Shown here piece by piece: positions 38,535 through 47,271 of a stretch of DNA of 64,000 bases. Source of the DNA: Marivita sp041725935 (GTDB lineage: Bacteria; Pseudomonadota; Alphaproteobacteria; Rhodobacterales; Rhodobacteraceae). Below the pieces are notes generated by a model. The model did no database searches. It saw only the letters and a list, made by a program, of their open reading frames with translations, and had not been told where the DNA came from. The stretch spans positions 1 to 64,000 of the forward strand of contig JBGRQD010000005.1 in the NCBI GenBank assembly GCA_041725935.1, written 5' to 3'. The translations under genes and the position numbers were made by a program. Numbering within the stretch: the stretch's first letter is position 1; each line of letters opens with the position of its first letter.

Positions 38535-39664
38535 CAGTTCATTGGTGTGGCACGGGCCTGTCCTCGGTTCCCGGCCTGCGGCGGCTGCTTCGCGATGGGC
38601 ATGCGGTGACGGTGTGGAACCGCACGCTGGACAAGGCGCAGGCGGCGGTGGGTGATCTGACCGACGATATCCGTGTTTTTGACCCGACCGCGCTTGCGGC
38701 GGCGGTGCGTCAGGGCGACTTGATCGTGTCGATGTTGCCGGGCGACTGGCACGTGCAACTTGCGCAAATGGCCATCGACCATGGCGCGCATTTCGTGTCG
38801 TCGTCCTATATCGCGCCCGAGATGCGCGATTTGGACAATGCCGCGCGACTGGCCGGTGTTGTGCTGGTCAACGAGGTTGGTCTTGACCCCGGCATCGACC
38901 ATCTGATGGCGCATCATCTGGTTACGGATTACCGCACCAGCGCCGCGTATGATCCTGAAAACGTGATCTCTTTCAAATCCTACTGCGGCGGCGTGCCGAA
39001 GGTCGCCAACGCATTTCGCTACAAGTTCAGCTGGGCCCCCGTAGGTGTTCTCAAGGCGCTGCGGTCCCCGTCACGATCCATCCGGCACTACACCGAACTC
39101 GAGGTCCAGCGACCGTGGGACGCGATCAACCGCTATGACGCGCCCCTGCCCCAACCCGAGGCGTTCGAGGTCTACCCCAACCGCGACAGCCTGCCCTTCA
39201 TGGCGCAGTACCATTTCGAGCCCACATGGACCGTCAAGGAATTCGTGCGCGGCACGCTGCGGCTCAATGGCTGGGCCGATGCCTGGGCGGATATCTTTGC
39301 CGAAGTGGGCACCGCGGATGATGCGCGTCTGAACGAAATGGCGGCGGACCTGCTGGCCAACAACGCCTATGCCGAAGACGAGGCCGACCGCGTGGTGCTG
39401 TGCGTTGACCTGCTGGCCGAGAAGGATGGCAACCCTGCGTGGCACAAGACCTATGTCATGGATGCCTGGGGCGACGCGCGCGGCACCGCCATGGCGCGGC
39501 TGGTGTCGGTGCCCGTATCACTGGCCGTCGAGTCGGTTCTGAACCGCGAGATCGCACCAGGGGTCAGCGCTGCTCCACATGATCCGAAACTGGTGACCCG
39601 CTGGTTGGACGAGGTCCAGACATTGGCGCAGAACTTGATGGTGGTGGATCACCTGAACGGGTGA
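38531..39664 (+). CDS. Saccharopine dehydrogenase (glutamate-forming type, LYS9-like)
   Basis: The 377-residue product has a Rossmann start (VHWCGTGLSSVPGLRRLLRDGHAVTVWNRT, in two segments), LVNEVGLDPGIDHLMAHH, and FKSYCGGVPKVANAFRYKFSWAPVGVL, the signatures of saccharopine reductase-type enzymes that connect saccharopine with aminoadipate semialdehyde and glutamate. ATGA overlap with the previous gene. Together the pair forms a complete saccharopine segment. Confidence 0.85.
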   Translation: MTVHWCGTGLSSVPGLRRLLRDGHAVTVWNRTLDKAQAAVGDLTDDIRVFDPTALAAAVRQGDLIVSMLPGDWHVQLAQMAIDHGAHFVSSSYIAPEMRDLDNAARLAGVVLVNEVGLDPGIDHLMAHHLVTDYRTSAAYDPENVISFKSYCGGVPKVANAFRYKFSWAPVGVLKALRSPSRSIRHYTELEVQRPWDAINRYDAPLPQPEAFEVYPNRDSLPFMAQYHFEPTWTVKEFVRGTLRLNGWADAWADIFAEVGTADDARLNEMAADLLANNAYAEDEADRVVLCVDLLAEKDGNPAWHKTYVMDAWGDARGTAMARLVSVPVSLAVESVLNREIAPGVSAAPHDPKLVTRWLDEVQTLAQNLMVVDHLNG

Positions 39665-39680
39665 TTTCGGAGAGGTGCGT

Positions 39681-39698
39681 GCCGGGCTGAAGCCCGGC
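39681..39698. repeat. Short perfect hairpin after the saccharopine genes
   Basis: GCCGGGCT-GA-AGCCCGGC is a perfect 8-bp stem with a two-base turn, 17 bases after the stop. There is no T run. It lies next to the larger palindrome at 39727-39795, together making a structured intergenic block of REP-like type. Confidence 0.7.
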
Positions 39699-39726
39699 CT
39701 ACGCCTTTGTCTACACGGTGCAAGAG

Positions 39727-39795
39727 CCGTCATCCTCGGGCTTGACCCGAGGACCTCGAACCACAAGGTCCTCGGGTCAAGCCCGAGGATGACGG
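39727..39795. repeat. 30-bp perfect inverted repeat, palindromic intergenic element
   Basis: Left arm 39727-39756 and right arm 39766-39795 are exact reverse complements separated by nine bases. Each arm contains an inner palindrome CCTCGGG-CTTGA-CCCGAGG. The core TCATCCTCGGGCTTGACCCG is known as an abundant intergenic repeat in alphaproteobacteria, often mistranslated as ILGLDPRT / SSPRMT peptides. It sits between convergent genes and could terminate or stabilise transcripts on both sides. Confidence 0.9.
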
Positions 39796-39815
39796 TCACA
39801 AGGAAGACGAGGAGA

Positions 39816-41123
39816 TCAGGACTCCCCGAACACCCGCGCGAAGATCGTGTCCACATGCTTGGTGTGGTAGCCCAGATCGAACTTCTCTTCGATCTGTTCA
39901 GCGCTGAGGGCGGCCACAACATCCGCATCGTTGAGCAGTTCGGTCTTGAAATCGGTCCGGTGTTCCCAGACCTTGAGCGCGTTGCGCTGCACGTAGCTAT
40001 AGGCATCCTCGCGGCTGACACCGGCCTGCGTCAGCGCCAGAAGCACCCGCTGCGACATCACCAGACCCGGAAACTTGTTCATGTTTTCCAGCATGTTCTC
40101 CGGGAAAACCAGCATCTTGTCGATCACGCCGGTCAAACGCGCCAGGGCGAAATCGAGCGTGATCGTCGCGTCCGGGCCAATCATCCGTTCAACCGAGGAG
40201 TGCGAGATATCGCGTTCGTGCCAGAGCGCCACGTTTTCCATCGCCGGGATCACGGCAGAGCGCACCATGCGCGCCAGACCCGTCAGGTTCTCGGTCAGCA
40301 CCGGGTTCTTCTTGTGCGGCATCGCTGATGAACCCTTCTGGCCCATCGAGAAGAACTCCGCCCCTTCCAGCACCTCGGTGCGCTGCATGTGACGGATCTC
40401 GATTGAGATGTTCTCGATGCTGCTTGCGATCACACCCAAGGTCGCAAAGAACGCCGCATGACGATCTCGCGGGATCACCTGTGTGCTGATCGGTTCCGGC
40501 ACGAGGCCCAGCTTGTCGCAGACATGTTCCTCGACCGCCGGATCGACATTGGCAAAGGTGCCGACAGCACCGGAAATCGCGCCCGTCGCCACTTCGGCAC
40601 GCGCATCACGCATCCGGCTCAGGTTGCGGTCCATCTCGGCATAGAAGCGGGCAAAGGTCAGGCCCATCGTCGTCGGCTCGGCATGGATGCCATGCGACCG
40701 GCCAATGCGCACCGTGTCCTTGTGCTCATAGGCGCGGCGCTTGAGAGCAGCCAGAAGCGCCTCGATATCGGCGATCAGGATATCGGACGCGCGCACAAGC
40801 TGAACGTTGAAGGTGGTGTCCAGAACGTCTGAACTGGTCATGCCCTGATGCACGAACCGCGCCTCGTCCGCGCCCACATGCTCGGCCAGATGGGTCAGGA
40901 AGGCGATCACGTCATGCTTGGTCACCGCTTCGATCTCGTCGATGCGGGCCACGTCGAATTCGACATCCTTGGCCTTCCAGACCGCATCTGCATTTTCGCG
41001 CGGGATCACGCCCAGATCGGCCATCGCGTCGCACGCATGGGCCTCGATTTCGAACCAGATGCGGAACTTGGTGGCTGGCTCCCAGATCGACACCATCTCG
41101 GGACGGGAATAACGGGGGATCAT
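39816..41123 (-). CDS. purB: Adenylosuccinate lyase
   Basis: From ATG 41123 (MIPRYSRPEMVSIWEP) the product is 435 residues. The fumarase-superfamily signature GSSAMPHKKNPV is present, as are TSSDVLDTTF and GRSHGIHAEPTT with the catalytic His. It cleaves SAICAR and adenylosuccinate in purine synthesis. The upstream continuation to 41297 has no ribosome site and is not used. Confidence 0.96.
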   Translation of the reverse strand: MIPRYSRPEMVSIWEPATKFRIWFEIEAHACDAMADLGVIPRENADAVWKAKDVEFDVARIDEIEAVTKHDVIAFLTHLAEHVGADEARFVHQGMTSSDVLDTTFNVQLVRASDILIADIEALLAALKRRAYEHKDTVRIGRSHGIHAEPTTMGLTFARFYAEMDRNLSRMRDARAEVATGAISGAVGTFANVDPAVEEHVCDKLGLVPEPISTQVIPRDRHAAFFATLGVIASSIENISIEIRHMQRTEVLEGAEFFSMGQKGSSAMPHKKNPVLTENLTGLARMVRSAVIPAMENVALWHERDISHSSVERMIGPDATITLDFALARLTGVIDKMLVFPENMLENMNKFPGLVMSQRVLLALTQAGVSREDAYSYVQRNALKVWEHRTDFKTELLNDADVVAALSAEQIEEKFDLGYHTKHVDTIFARVFGES

Positions 41124-41239
41124 GTACGCGATCCTTTCATCGGTTGACTTGCGGAAATTTGGCGCAGTCCTAGACTGCGGACCGGTGCGCGACAAGAGAG
41201 GCCAACCCGAATGAGACGCTTTGCCCGGAGAGACCGGTT

Positions 41240-41689
41240 TTGAGGCCGCTGGTGACCACATGCACCGCTCCGGAATTGGCCGCGTTCGAAGGCACATGGC
41301 ACGTCACCCGCCAGATCACCGACCACCGCGCCGGAACCAATGGCCGTTTCGAAGGCAGCGCCGTCTTTGTCCCCGACGGAACAGGCCTTGCCTATCACGA
41401 GACAGGACACCTGCATCTTCCCGGACATGCGCCTTTCTTGGCAGAGCGCCGCTATCATTGGCGTGCGCAGGACGGCGCACTGCATATCGACTTCGAGGAC
41501 GGTCGCTTCTTTCACAGCATCGACAGCACGAGCCTTGAGGCCACCCATTGGTGCGATCCGGACACCTATGTCGTCCGCTATGACTTCGACGATTGGCCGT
41601 TCTGGCACAGCACGTGGGAGGTGTCGGGGCCGCGAAAAGCCTATGAAATGATCACTTCCTATAGTCGCGTGGCCATGGAGAGCAGATAG
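41240..41689 (+). CDS. DUF6314-like protein
   Basis: The 149-residue product starts at TTG 41240, which has GGAGAG seven bases upstream. It is a lipocalin-like beta barrel by pattern: FEGTWHVTRQITDHRAGTNG, then alternating strands to WHSTWEVSGPRKAYEMITSYSR. It resembles DUF6314 proteins of Rhodobacterales, of unknown function. No signal peptide, so probably cytoplasmic. Confidence 0.65.
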   Translation: MRPLVTTCTAPELAAFEGTWHVTRQITDHRAGTNGRFEGSAVFVPDGTGLAYHETGHLHLPGHAPFLAERRYHWRAQDGALHIDFEDGRFFHSIDSTSLEATHWCDPDTYVVRYDFDDWPFWHSTWEVSGPRKAYEMITSYSRVAMESR

Positions 41690-41749
41690 ATTTTGCCAAA
41701 TCGCCATTCCCTGCTAGCTTTTCCCTACGCAACCACAGGAGAAAGACTG

Positions 41750-41911
41750 ATGACCATCAAGACACTTCTGACCACCTCGGCCCTGATGATCGCCAGCGCC
41801 ACGGCCACCTTGGCCGAATGCAGCTGGGGCAAGGAACAGGTCACCATGACCTGCTCGAGCGGCACGGTCTATGACGCCGACACCAATACCTGCAAGGTCG
41901 TGACGGGCTGA
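41750..41911 (+). CDS. Small secreted Cys-containing protein
   Basis: A 53-residue precursor from ATG 41750 (AGGAG upstream) with a signal peptide (TIKTLLTTSALMIASATATLA, in the first 22 residues). The mature part, about 30 residues, has three Cys including CSSGTVYDADTNTC. The same C-x-x-G-x-x-x-D-A-x-T-x-x-C pattern recurs in the next gene. Function unknown. A terminator follows. Confidence 0.65.
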   Translation: MTIKTLLTTSALMIASATATLAECSWGKEQVTMTCSSGTVYDADTNTCKVVTG

Positions 41912-41934
41912 ATTGTCCCGCCTTACTTGCAGTT

Positions 41935-41961
41935 AAAGACGGCCGCTCTGGCCGTCTTTTT
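41935..41961 (+). terminator. Rho-independent terminator
   Basis: Perfect 10-bp stem AAAGACGGCC / GGCCGTCTTT with loop GCTCT, followed by a T run. It separates the small secreted protein gene from the next one. Confidence 0.92.
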
Positions 41962-42008
41962 CTTGTGCGCTAAGTGTCTGCCGGATAACTTGATCACGGA
42001 ATTTCGCC

Positions 42009-42545
42009 ATGCGCGCTTTGCTTCTTTCCGCTCTTCTTGCCGCCCTGCCCTTGGCCGCGCTGGCGGTCGGGTTCAACGACGATGATCCGCCCATTCCGAC
42101 CGAGACGACCAAGACCTGCACCGAGGGACAGGTCTGGGATGCAGAAACCGAATCCTGTGTTGATCCCGACAAAAGCAGCCTCAATGACACCGACCGCATG
42201 AAAGCGGTCCGCGAACTGGCTTATGCCGGTCGGATCAGCGATGCCGAGCGCGTGCTAGACGCCATGGTCGATCAGGGCAGCGACGCAGTGCTGACCTATC
42301 GCGGCTTCACCGCGCGCAAGGCGGGCCGCACGGACGACGCCTATGACTGGTACGCCCGCGCGCTTGAGGTGAACCCCGACAATCTGCTCGCGCGGTCCTA
42401 TCTTGGGCAATGGCACCTTGAAAAAGGCGATTTCCAATTGGCGCGCGCGCAACTCAGCGAAATCCGACAGCGCGGCGGGCGGTCGACCTGGCCGGAAGTG
42501 TCACTGCGCCTGGCGATTCAATCGGGGTCGGGCTCAAACTACTGA
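42009..42545 (+). CDS. Secreted TPR-containing protein with N-terminal Cys motif
   Basis: The 178-residue product has a signal peptide (first about 19 residues), a short CTEGQVWDAETESCV motif like that of the upstream small protein, and two TPR-like repeats at about 80-150 (AVLTYRGFTARKAGRTDDAYDWYARALEVNPDN). TPRs mediate protein contacts, here in the periplasm. It precedes fliG by 54 bases. Function unknown. Confidence 0.75.
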   Translation: MRALLLSALLAALPLAALAVGFNDDDPPIPTETTKTCTEGQVWDAETESCVDPDKSSLNDTDRMKAVRELAYAGRISDAERVLDAMVDQGSDAVLTYRGFTARKAGRTDDAYDWYARALEVNPDNLLARSYLGQWHLEKGDFQLARAQLSEIRQRGGRSTWPEVSLRLAIQSGSGSNY

Positions 42546-42599
42546 CGGTTTCTTAACCTTACCCTCCTAAGCCGTTGAGGACAGGATGGAGTAAGGTGA

Positions 42600-43664
42600 A
42601 TGACCCAGTTGACCCCCTTGGCGCACACCGGATCGGGCGCGCCACCTATGGCCCCGGCCGTCCGGCTGTCGCGCCGGGCAAAGGCTGCGATCATCGTGCA
42701 GTTCATCCTCAAGGAAGGGGCGAATGTGCCGCTGACCGCGCTGCCCGAGGATTTGCAGATCCAACTTACCCAGCTTCTGGGCGAAATGCGCTATATCGAC
42801 CGCGACACGATGCATGCGGTGATCACTGAATTCTCGGAAGAGCTCGACTCCATTGGCCTTTCCTTTCCCGGTGACATTGCGGGCGCGCTGTCGGCGCTGG
42901 ACGGCAAGATCAGCGCCCAAACCGCCGCGCGGCTGCGCAAGGAGGCCGGTGTGCGACAGATCGGTGATCCGTGGAAGCGGCTTGCCGATTTGCCGGTATC
43001 GCGGCTTCGGGACTTCGTGACCTCGGAATCCACCCAGATCGCTGCGGTGATGGTCTCCAAGCTCGAGGTGACCAAGGCGGCGGATCTGCTCAGCAGCCTG
43101 CCCGGTGACGTGGCGCGGCGAATCACCTACGCGATGTCGATGACGGATGCGGTCACGCCGGACGCAGTAGAACGCATCGGCCTCAGCCTTGCCGCCCAGA
43201 TGGATTCGGAACCGCCCAAGGCATTTCGCGCGCAACCCTCCGAACGGGTCGGCGCAATCCTCAATTTTTCGCGCGCCGCGACGCGGGACGAATTGCTCAC
43301 AGCACTCGATGAAGAAGACAAGGGGTTTGCCAAGGAGGTGCGCAAATCCATCTTTACCTTCGCCCACATCTCCAACCGGATGAACGCGATCGACGCCCCC
43401 AAGATCACCCGCGACGTGGATCAGGAAACCTTGGCACGGGTCATCGCCGGTGCCGTGGCCGATGTCGACAAGCGCAGCGTCGACTTCATATTGTCCAATA
43501 TATCCAAACGGATGGCTGACGCTCTTCGTGAAATGTCTGAAGAGTTCAAGGACATCAAACCCAAGGAGGCCGAAGCTGCGATGAGCGCTGTGGTGCGGGC
43601 GATCCGCGCGCTTGCCGACAGCGGGGAAATCACCCTGATCCAACCCGAGGAGATCGAGGATTAG
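42600..43664 (+). CDS. fliG: Flagellar motor switch protein FliG
   Basis: The 354-residue protein shows FliG features: SRRAKAAIIVQFILKEG at the start, RIGAILNFSRAATRDELL in the middle domain, and the C-terminal torque helix region with FTFAHISNRM, a variant of the EHPQ/charged face, and DVDKRSVDFILSNISKRMADALREM. FliG sits on the MS ring and couples to the stator. No other flagellar gene is nearby, which is unusual. It converges on the ABC gene with a four-base overlap of stops. Confidence 0.88.
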   Translation: MTQLTPLAHTGSGAPPMAPAVRLSRRAKAAIIVQFILKEGANVPLTALPEDLQIQLTQLLGEMRYIDRDTMHAVITEFSEELDSIGLSFPGDIAGALSALDGKISAQTAARLRKEAGVRQIGDPWKRLADLPVSRLRDFVTSESTQIAAVMVSKLEVTKAADLLSSLPGDVARRITYAMSMTDAVTPDAVERIGLSLAAQMDSEPPKAFRAQPSERVGAILNFSRAATRDELLTALDEEDKGFAKEVRKSIFTFAHISNRMNAIDAPKITRDVDQETLARVIAGAVADVDKRSVDFILSNISKRMADALREMSEEFKDIKPKEAEAAMSAVVRAIRALADSGEITLIQPEEIED

Positions 43665-44764
43665 CGGGTGATGACCGACCCGCTGTCCTTGCGGAACACG
43701 AAACAGCGGTCTCGCCGCACGGTCAGCCACATGACGGTTCCGGGCTTGGGCAGGAATACGTTGGGCACCGTGGCGCGAATGATGCTCTGGTCATAGTCCA
43801 TGCGGAACTCGACAAGGCTTTCCGACCCCATGAAGCGGGCGCGTTCGACCACGCCGCGTGCGGGCGCACCCGCGAGCGGCGTCGGGTTGGGGCCGCGCCC
43901 CTGCCTGTCGAAATCGATGCCGACATGCTGCGGGCGGAACACGATCTCGACCGCGCCGCCATCCGGCACTCCGGGGGCAAGGAACTGGCCGAAGGGCGTG
44001 TCGGTCAGCGCGCCGCGCACGGTTCCATTCAGCAGGTTGATGTCGGAAAAGAACGCCACCGCCGCCTTGTCCGCAGGCGCATTGTAAATGTTGTAGGGCG
44101 CGCCGCGCTGCACGATCTTGCCGTCACGCATCAGCGCGATCTCGTCCGCCATGCGCATCGCCTCTTCGGGCTCATGCGTGACCAGCAGGACCGAGGTGCC
44201 TTCGTCCTTCAGAATGGACAGGGTTTCGTCACGAATGCCATCGCGCAGCCGGTTGTCGAGGCCGGAAAACGGCTCGTCCATGAGCATGATCGATGGACGC
44301 GGCGCAATCGCACGGGCCAACGCCACGCGCTGTTGTTCACCGCCAGACAGCTGGTGCGGGTATTCGTTGATGTAATGCGACAGCCCCACCCGTTCGAGCA
44401 GTTCACCCACGCGCGGCAGCTTGTCCTTACGCGACCCCGTCAGGCCAAAGCCCACGTTGTCGCCCACGGTGAGGTGAGGAAACAGCGCAAAATCCTGAAA
44501 GATCAATCCGATAGAGCGGCGCTCGGGCGGGACGCGAAACACCGTGTCACAGACCAGATGACCGTCCACATGGATCGTGCCACTGCTCTGCATGTCGACG
44601 CCCGCGATGATCCGAAGCGTGGTGGATTTGCCACAGCCTGACGGCCCCAGAAGGCAGGTCACATTCCCGGGCTGGATCACCAAAGACACGTCATCGACCA
44701 CGCGCTTGCCGTCGTAGTCGCGCACGATGTTCCTGATTTCCAGCCGCGGTTGGGTGCCGGTCAC
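43661..44764 (-). CDS. ABC transporter ATP-binding protein (FbpC/PotA-like)
   Basis: The 367-residue protein has Walker A GPSGCGKST, Q loop FQDFALFPHL, signature LSGGEQQRVALARA, Walker B IMLMDEPFSGLD and a C-terminal TOBE-type domain (about 270-360). The set resembles FbpC (iron) and PotA/UgpC importers. Permease and binding-protein genes are not adjacent in the window, so the substrate is open; iron(III) is the best guess. Confidence 0.85.
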   Translation of the reverse strand: MTGTQPRLEIRNIVRDYDGKRVVDDVSLVIQPGNVTCLLGPSGCGKSTTLRIIAGVDMQSSGTIHVDGHLVCDTVFRVPPERRSIGLIFQDFALFPHLTVGDNVGFGLTGSRKDKLPRVGELLERVGLSHYINEYPHQLSGGEQQRVALARAIAPRPSIMLMDEPFSGLDNRLRDGIRDETLSILKDEGTSVLLVTHEPEEAMRMADEIALMRDGKIVQRGAPYNIYNAPADKAAVAFFSDINLLNGTVRGALTDTPFGQFLAPGVPDGGAVEIVFRPQHVGIDFDRQGRGPNPTPLAGAPARGVVERARFMGSESLVEFRMDYDQSIIRATVPNVFLPKPGTVMWLTVRRDRCFVFRKDSGSVITR

Positions 44765-44844
44765 TGCTGCCTCACGAGTTTTCCGAGTAAAAGTATCGGA
44801 TTAGCCAGTGTCAGGTAGCAGCCGATTTGCGGAACGACAACCCC

Positions 44845-46110
44845 TCAGGTCCGCGTCGTGCCGTCGCCGACAACGATGTATTTGAAGCTGGTCAGCTGTT
44901 CCGCCCCGACCGGCCCACGGGCATGCATCTTGCCGGTGGCGATGCCGATCTCGGCGCCCATGCCAAACTCGCCGCCATCGGCGAACTGGGTCGAGGCGTT
45001 GCGCATCAGAATGGCGCTGTCGATCCGTTCAAAGAACCGGTCCGCCGCCCTGTCGTTCTCGGTCAGGATGCAATCGGTGTGGTTCGAACTGTAGCGGTTG
45101 ATATGGGCGATGGCGGCGTCCAGATCGTCCACCACCTTTGCCGCGATGATGCTGTCGAGATATTCACAGCCCCAGTCTGCGTCGCTGGCCGCCACGGTGC
45201 CGTCGATGGCGCGCAGGGTTTCGTCCGCGCGCACCTCGACACCGGCCTTGAGCAGCGCCTTGATGACACCCTGCCCGATCGTGCCCACCACATCCTTGTG
45301 GATCAGCAGGCATTCAGCCGCACCGCAGATACCGGTGCGCCGGGTCTTGGCGTTCAGCACCACGTTCAGCGCCTTGACCGGGTCCGCGTCGGCATCGATG
45401 TAAATGTGCACGATGCCTTCGAGATGGGCAAAGACCGGCACGCGGGCTTCGCGTTGGACAAGACCGACAAGACCCTTGCCGCCCCGAGGCACGATCACGT
45501 CGATGAAATCGGTCATGGTGAGCATCTCACTCACCGCTGCGCGGTCACGTGTGGGCACAAGCTGGATCGCGTCTTGTGGCAGGCCCGCCTTGCGCAGACC
45601 TTCGACCAGGCAGGCATGGATCGCGCCTGAGGAGTGGAAGCTTTCCGATCCACCGCGCAGGATTACCGCGTTGCCCGCCTTGAGACACAACGCGCCCGCA
45701 TCCGCCGTCACGTTGGGGCGGGATTCGTAGATCACGCCGATCACGCCCAGCGGTGTGCGCACGCGCTTGATGCGCAGGCCCGAGGGTCGATCCCATTCGG
45801 TGATGACGGCCCCCACCGGGTCGGTTTGTTCGGCCACGGCGCGCAACCCGTCGACGATGCCGCGAATGCGGTCCTCGTTCAGCAGCAGCCGGTCCATCAT
45901 CGCATCCGACAACCCCTTGTCGCGGCCGTAGTCGAGATCCTTGGCATTGGCCTCGATGATCTCGGCACGGTTCGCCCAGACCGCATCTGCCGCCTCGATG
46001 AGCGCTGTCCGCTTGCTCTCGGATGGGGCGAAGGCCAATTCCCGAGCGGCTGCCTTGGCGCGCGCGCCGATGTCATGCATGAGTGCGGGGATGTCTGTGA
46101 GGTCTTTCAT
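44845..46110 (-). CDS. proA: Gamma-glutamyl phosphate reductase
   Basis: From ATG 46110 the product is 421 residues. Motifs GNAVILRGGSESFHSS, VPRGGKGLV, and the catalytic Cys region TRRTGICGAAECLLIH are present. It reduces glutamyl phosphate to the semialdehyde, the second step of proline synthesis, and follows proB with a 54-base gap. Another ATG at 46134 is possible. Confidence 0.95.
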   Translation of the reverse strand: MKDLTDIPALMHDIGARAKAAARELAFAPSESKRTALIEAADAVWANRAEIIEANAKDLDYGRDKGLSDAMMDRLLLNEDRIRGIVDGLRAVAEQTDPVGAVITEWDRPSGLRIKRVRTPLGVIGVIYESRPNVTADAGALCLKAGNAVILRGGSESFHSSGAIHACLVEGLRKAGLPQDAIQLVPTRDRAAVSEMLTMTDFIDVIVPRGGKGLVGLVQREARVPVFAHLEGIVHIYIDADADPVKALNVVLNAKTRRTGICGAAECLLIHKDVVGTIGQGVIKALLKAGVEVRADETLRAIDGTVAASDADWGCEYLDSIIAAKVVDDLDAAIAHINRYSSNHTDCILTENDRAADRFFERIDSAILMRNASTQFADGGEFGMGAEIGIATGKMHARGPVGAEQLTSFKYIVVGDGTTRT

Positions 46111-46164
46111 CGGAGGTGCCTTTGCAGAGATCAAATATGCGTATTTGGAAAGAGAAGAAGCCGA

Positions 46165-47271
46165 TCAGATCGCCATATCGTCGCGGTGTATTACCACGGC
46201 GCGGCCCGGGTAGCCCAGAATTTCCTCGATCTCGGCTGAATTGTGCCCCTTGATCGCCTGCGCCTCGACCGCGGTGTAGCGGGTCAGGCCCATGCCCAAC
46301 TCGCGGCCCGCCACGTCCTTGATCGTGACCGGATCGCCCCGCCCGAACGCGCCGCTGACCGCCACGATGCCTGGCGGCAAAAGCGATGTGCCGCGCTGAA
46401 GCGCTCGCGCCGCACCATCGTCGATGGTCAGCGCACCTTGGGGTTTCATCGCCAAAATCCAGCGCTTGCGTGCCGTGTGCGGGTCAAGCTGCGGCGTGAA
46501 CCACGTGGCGCGCGCACCGTCCTCCAACCCCTTGAGCGGGTGCAGGCGCGAGCCTTCGGTGATTGCCATGGCGCAGCCAGATGCAGTGGCGGTCTTGGCC
46601 GCCATCAGCTTGGTCTTCATGCCGCCTTTCGACAGGCCCGATCCAGCATCCCCCGCCATCGCCTCGATCTCCGGGGTGATCGCGTCGACCACCGGAAAGA
46701 ATTGGGCCGTGGGGTCGATATGCGGGTTGGCGCTGTAGAACCCGTCCACGTCGGAAAGCAGGATCAGCTGGTCGGCCCCCACGGTGGCTGCAACCTGCGC
46801 CGCGAGGCGGTCATTGTCGCCGTAGCGGATCTCGTCCGTTGCGACAGTGTCGTTCTCGTTGACGATGGGGATGACGCCGAACCCGATCAGGGTCTCAAGC
46901 GTCGCGCGGCTGTTGAGGTAGCGGCGGCGGTCGGTGCTGTCTTCGAGCGTCACCAGAACCTGCGCCGTGGTCAGGCCGTGCGGATCAAGCACCTCTTCAT
47001 AGGCGCGCGCAAGACGGATCTGGCCAACGGCGGCGGCGGCCTGCGACTGTTCGAGCGGCAGCACGGTCAGAGGCAGACCGAGCACACCGCGTCCCAGAGC
47101 GATGGAGCCGGAGGACACGAGGATCACATCGGTGCCCCGCGCCTTGATCCGCGCCACGTCTTCGGCCAGTGACAAAAGCCAGTCGCGTCGCAGCGTGCTC
47201 TTGGCCTTGTCCACCAGCAGCGCCGAGCCGATCTTGACGACCAGCCGGCGCGCGTCGCTCAGGGTCGCCAC
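46165..47271 (-). CDS. proB: Glutamate 5-kinase
   Basis: The 368-residue protein has the kinase domain (KIGSALLVD, VSSGSIALGRGVLG, NENDTVATDEIRYGDNDRLAA in two segments) and the C-terminal PUA domain (about 275-360). It makes glutamyl phosphate and is normally inhibited by proline. Its start overlaps the obgE end by 13 bases. Confidence 0.95.
   Translation of the reverse strand: MATLSDARRLVVKIGSALLVDKAKSTLRRDWLLSLAEDVARIKARGTDVILVSSGSIALGRGVLGLPLTVLPLEQSQAAAAVGQIRLARAYEEVLDPHGLTTAQVLVTLEDSTDRRRYLNSRATLETLIGFGVIPIVNENDTVATDEIRYGDNDRLAAQVAATVGADQLILLSDVDGFYSANPHIDPTAQFFPVVDAITPEIEAMAGDAGSGLSKGGMKTKLMAAKTATASGCAMAITEGSRLHPLKGLEDGARATWFTPQLDPHTARKRWILAMKPQGALTIDDGAARALQRGTSLLPPGIVAVSGAFGRGDPVTIKDVAGRELGMGLTRYTAVEAQAIKGHNSAEIEEILGYPGRAVVIHRDDMAI

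Noticed and set aside
39518..40021. Frame with ILGLDPRT and SSPRMT peptides
   Set aside because: It arises from the palindromic intergenic repeat and the antisense of flanking genes; such peptides are known artefacts of this repeat.
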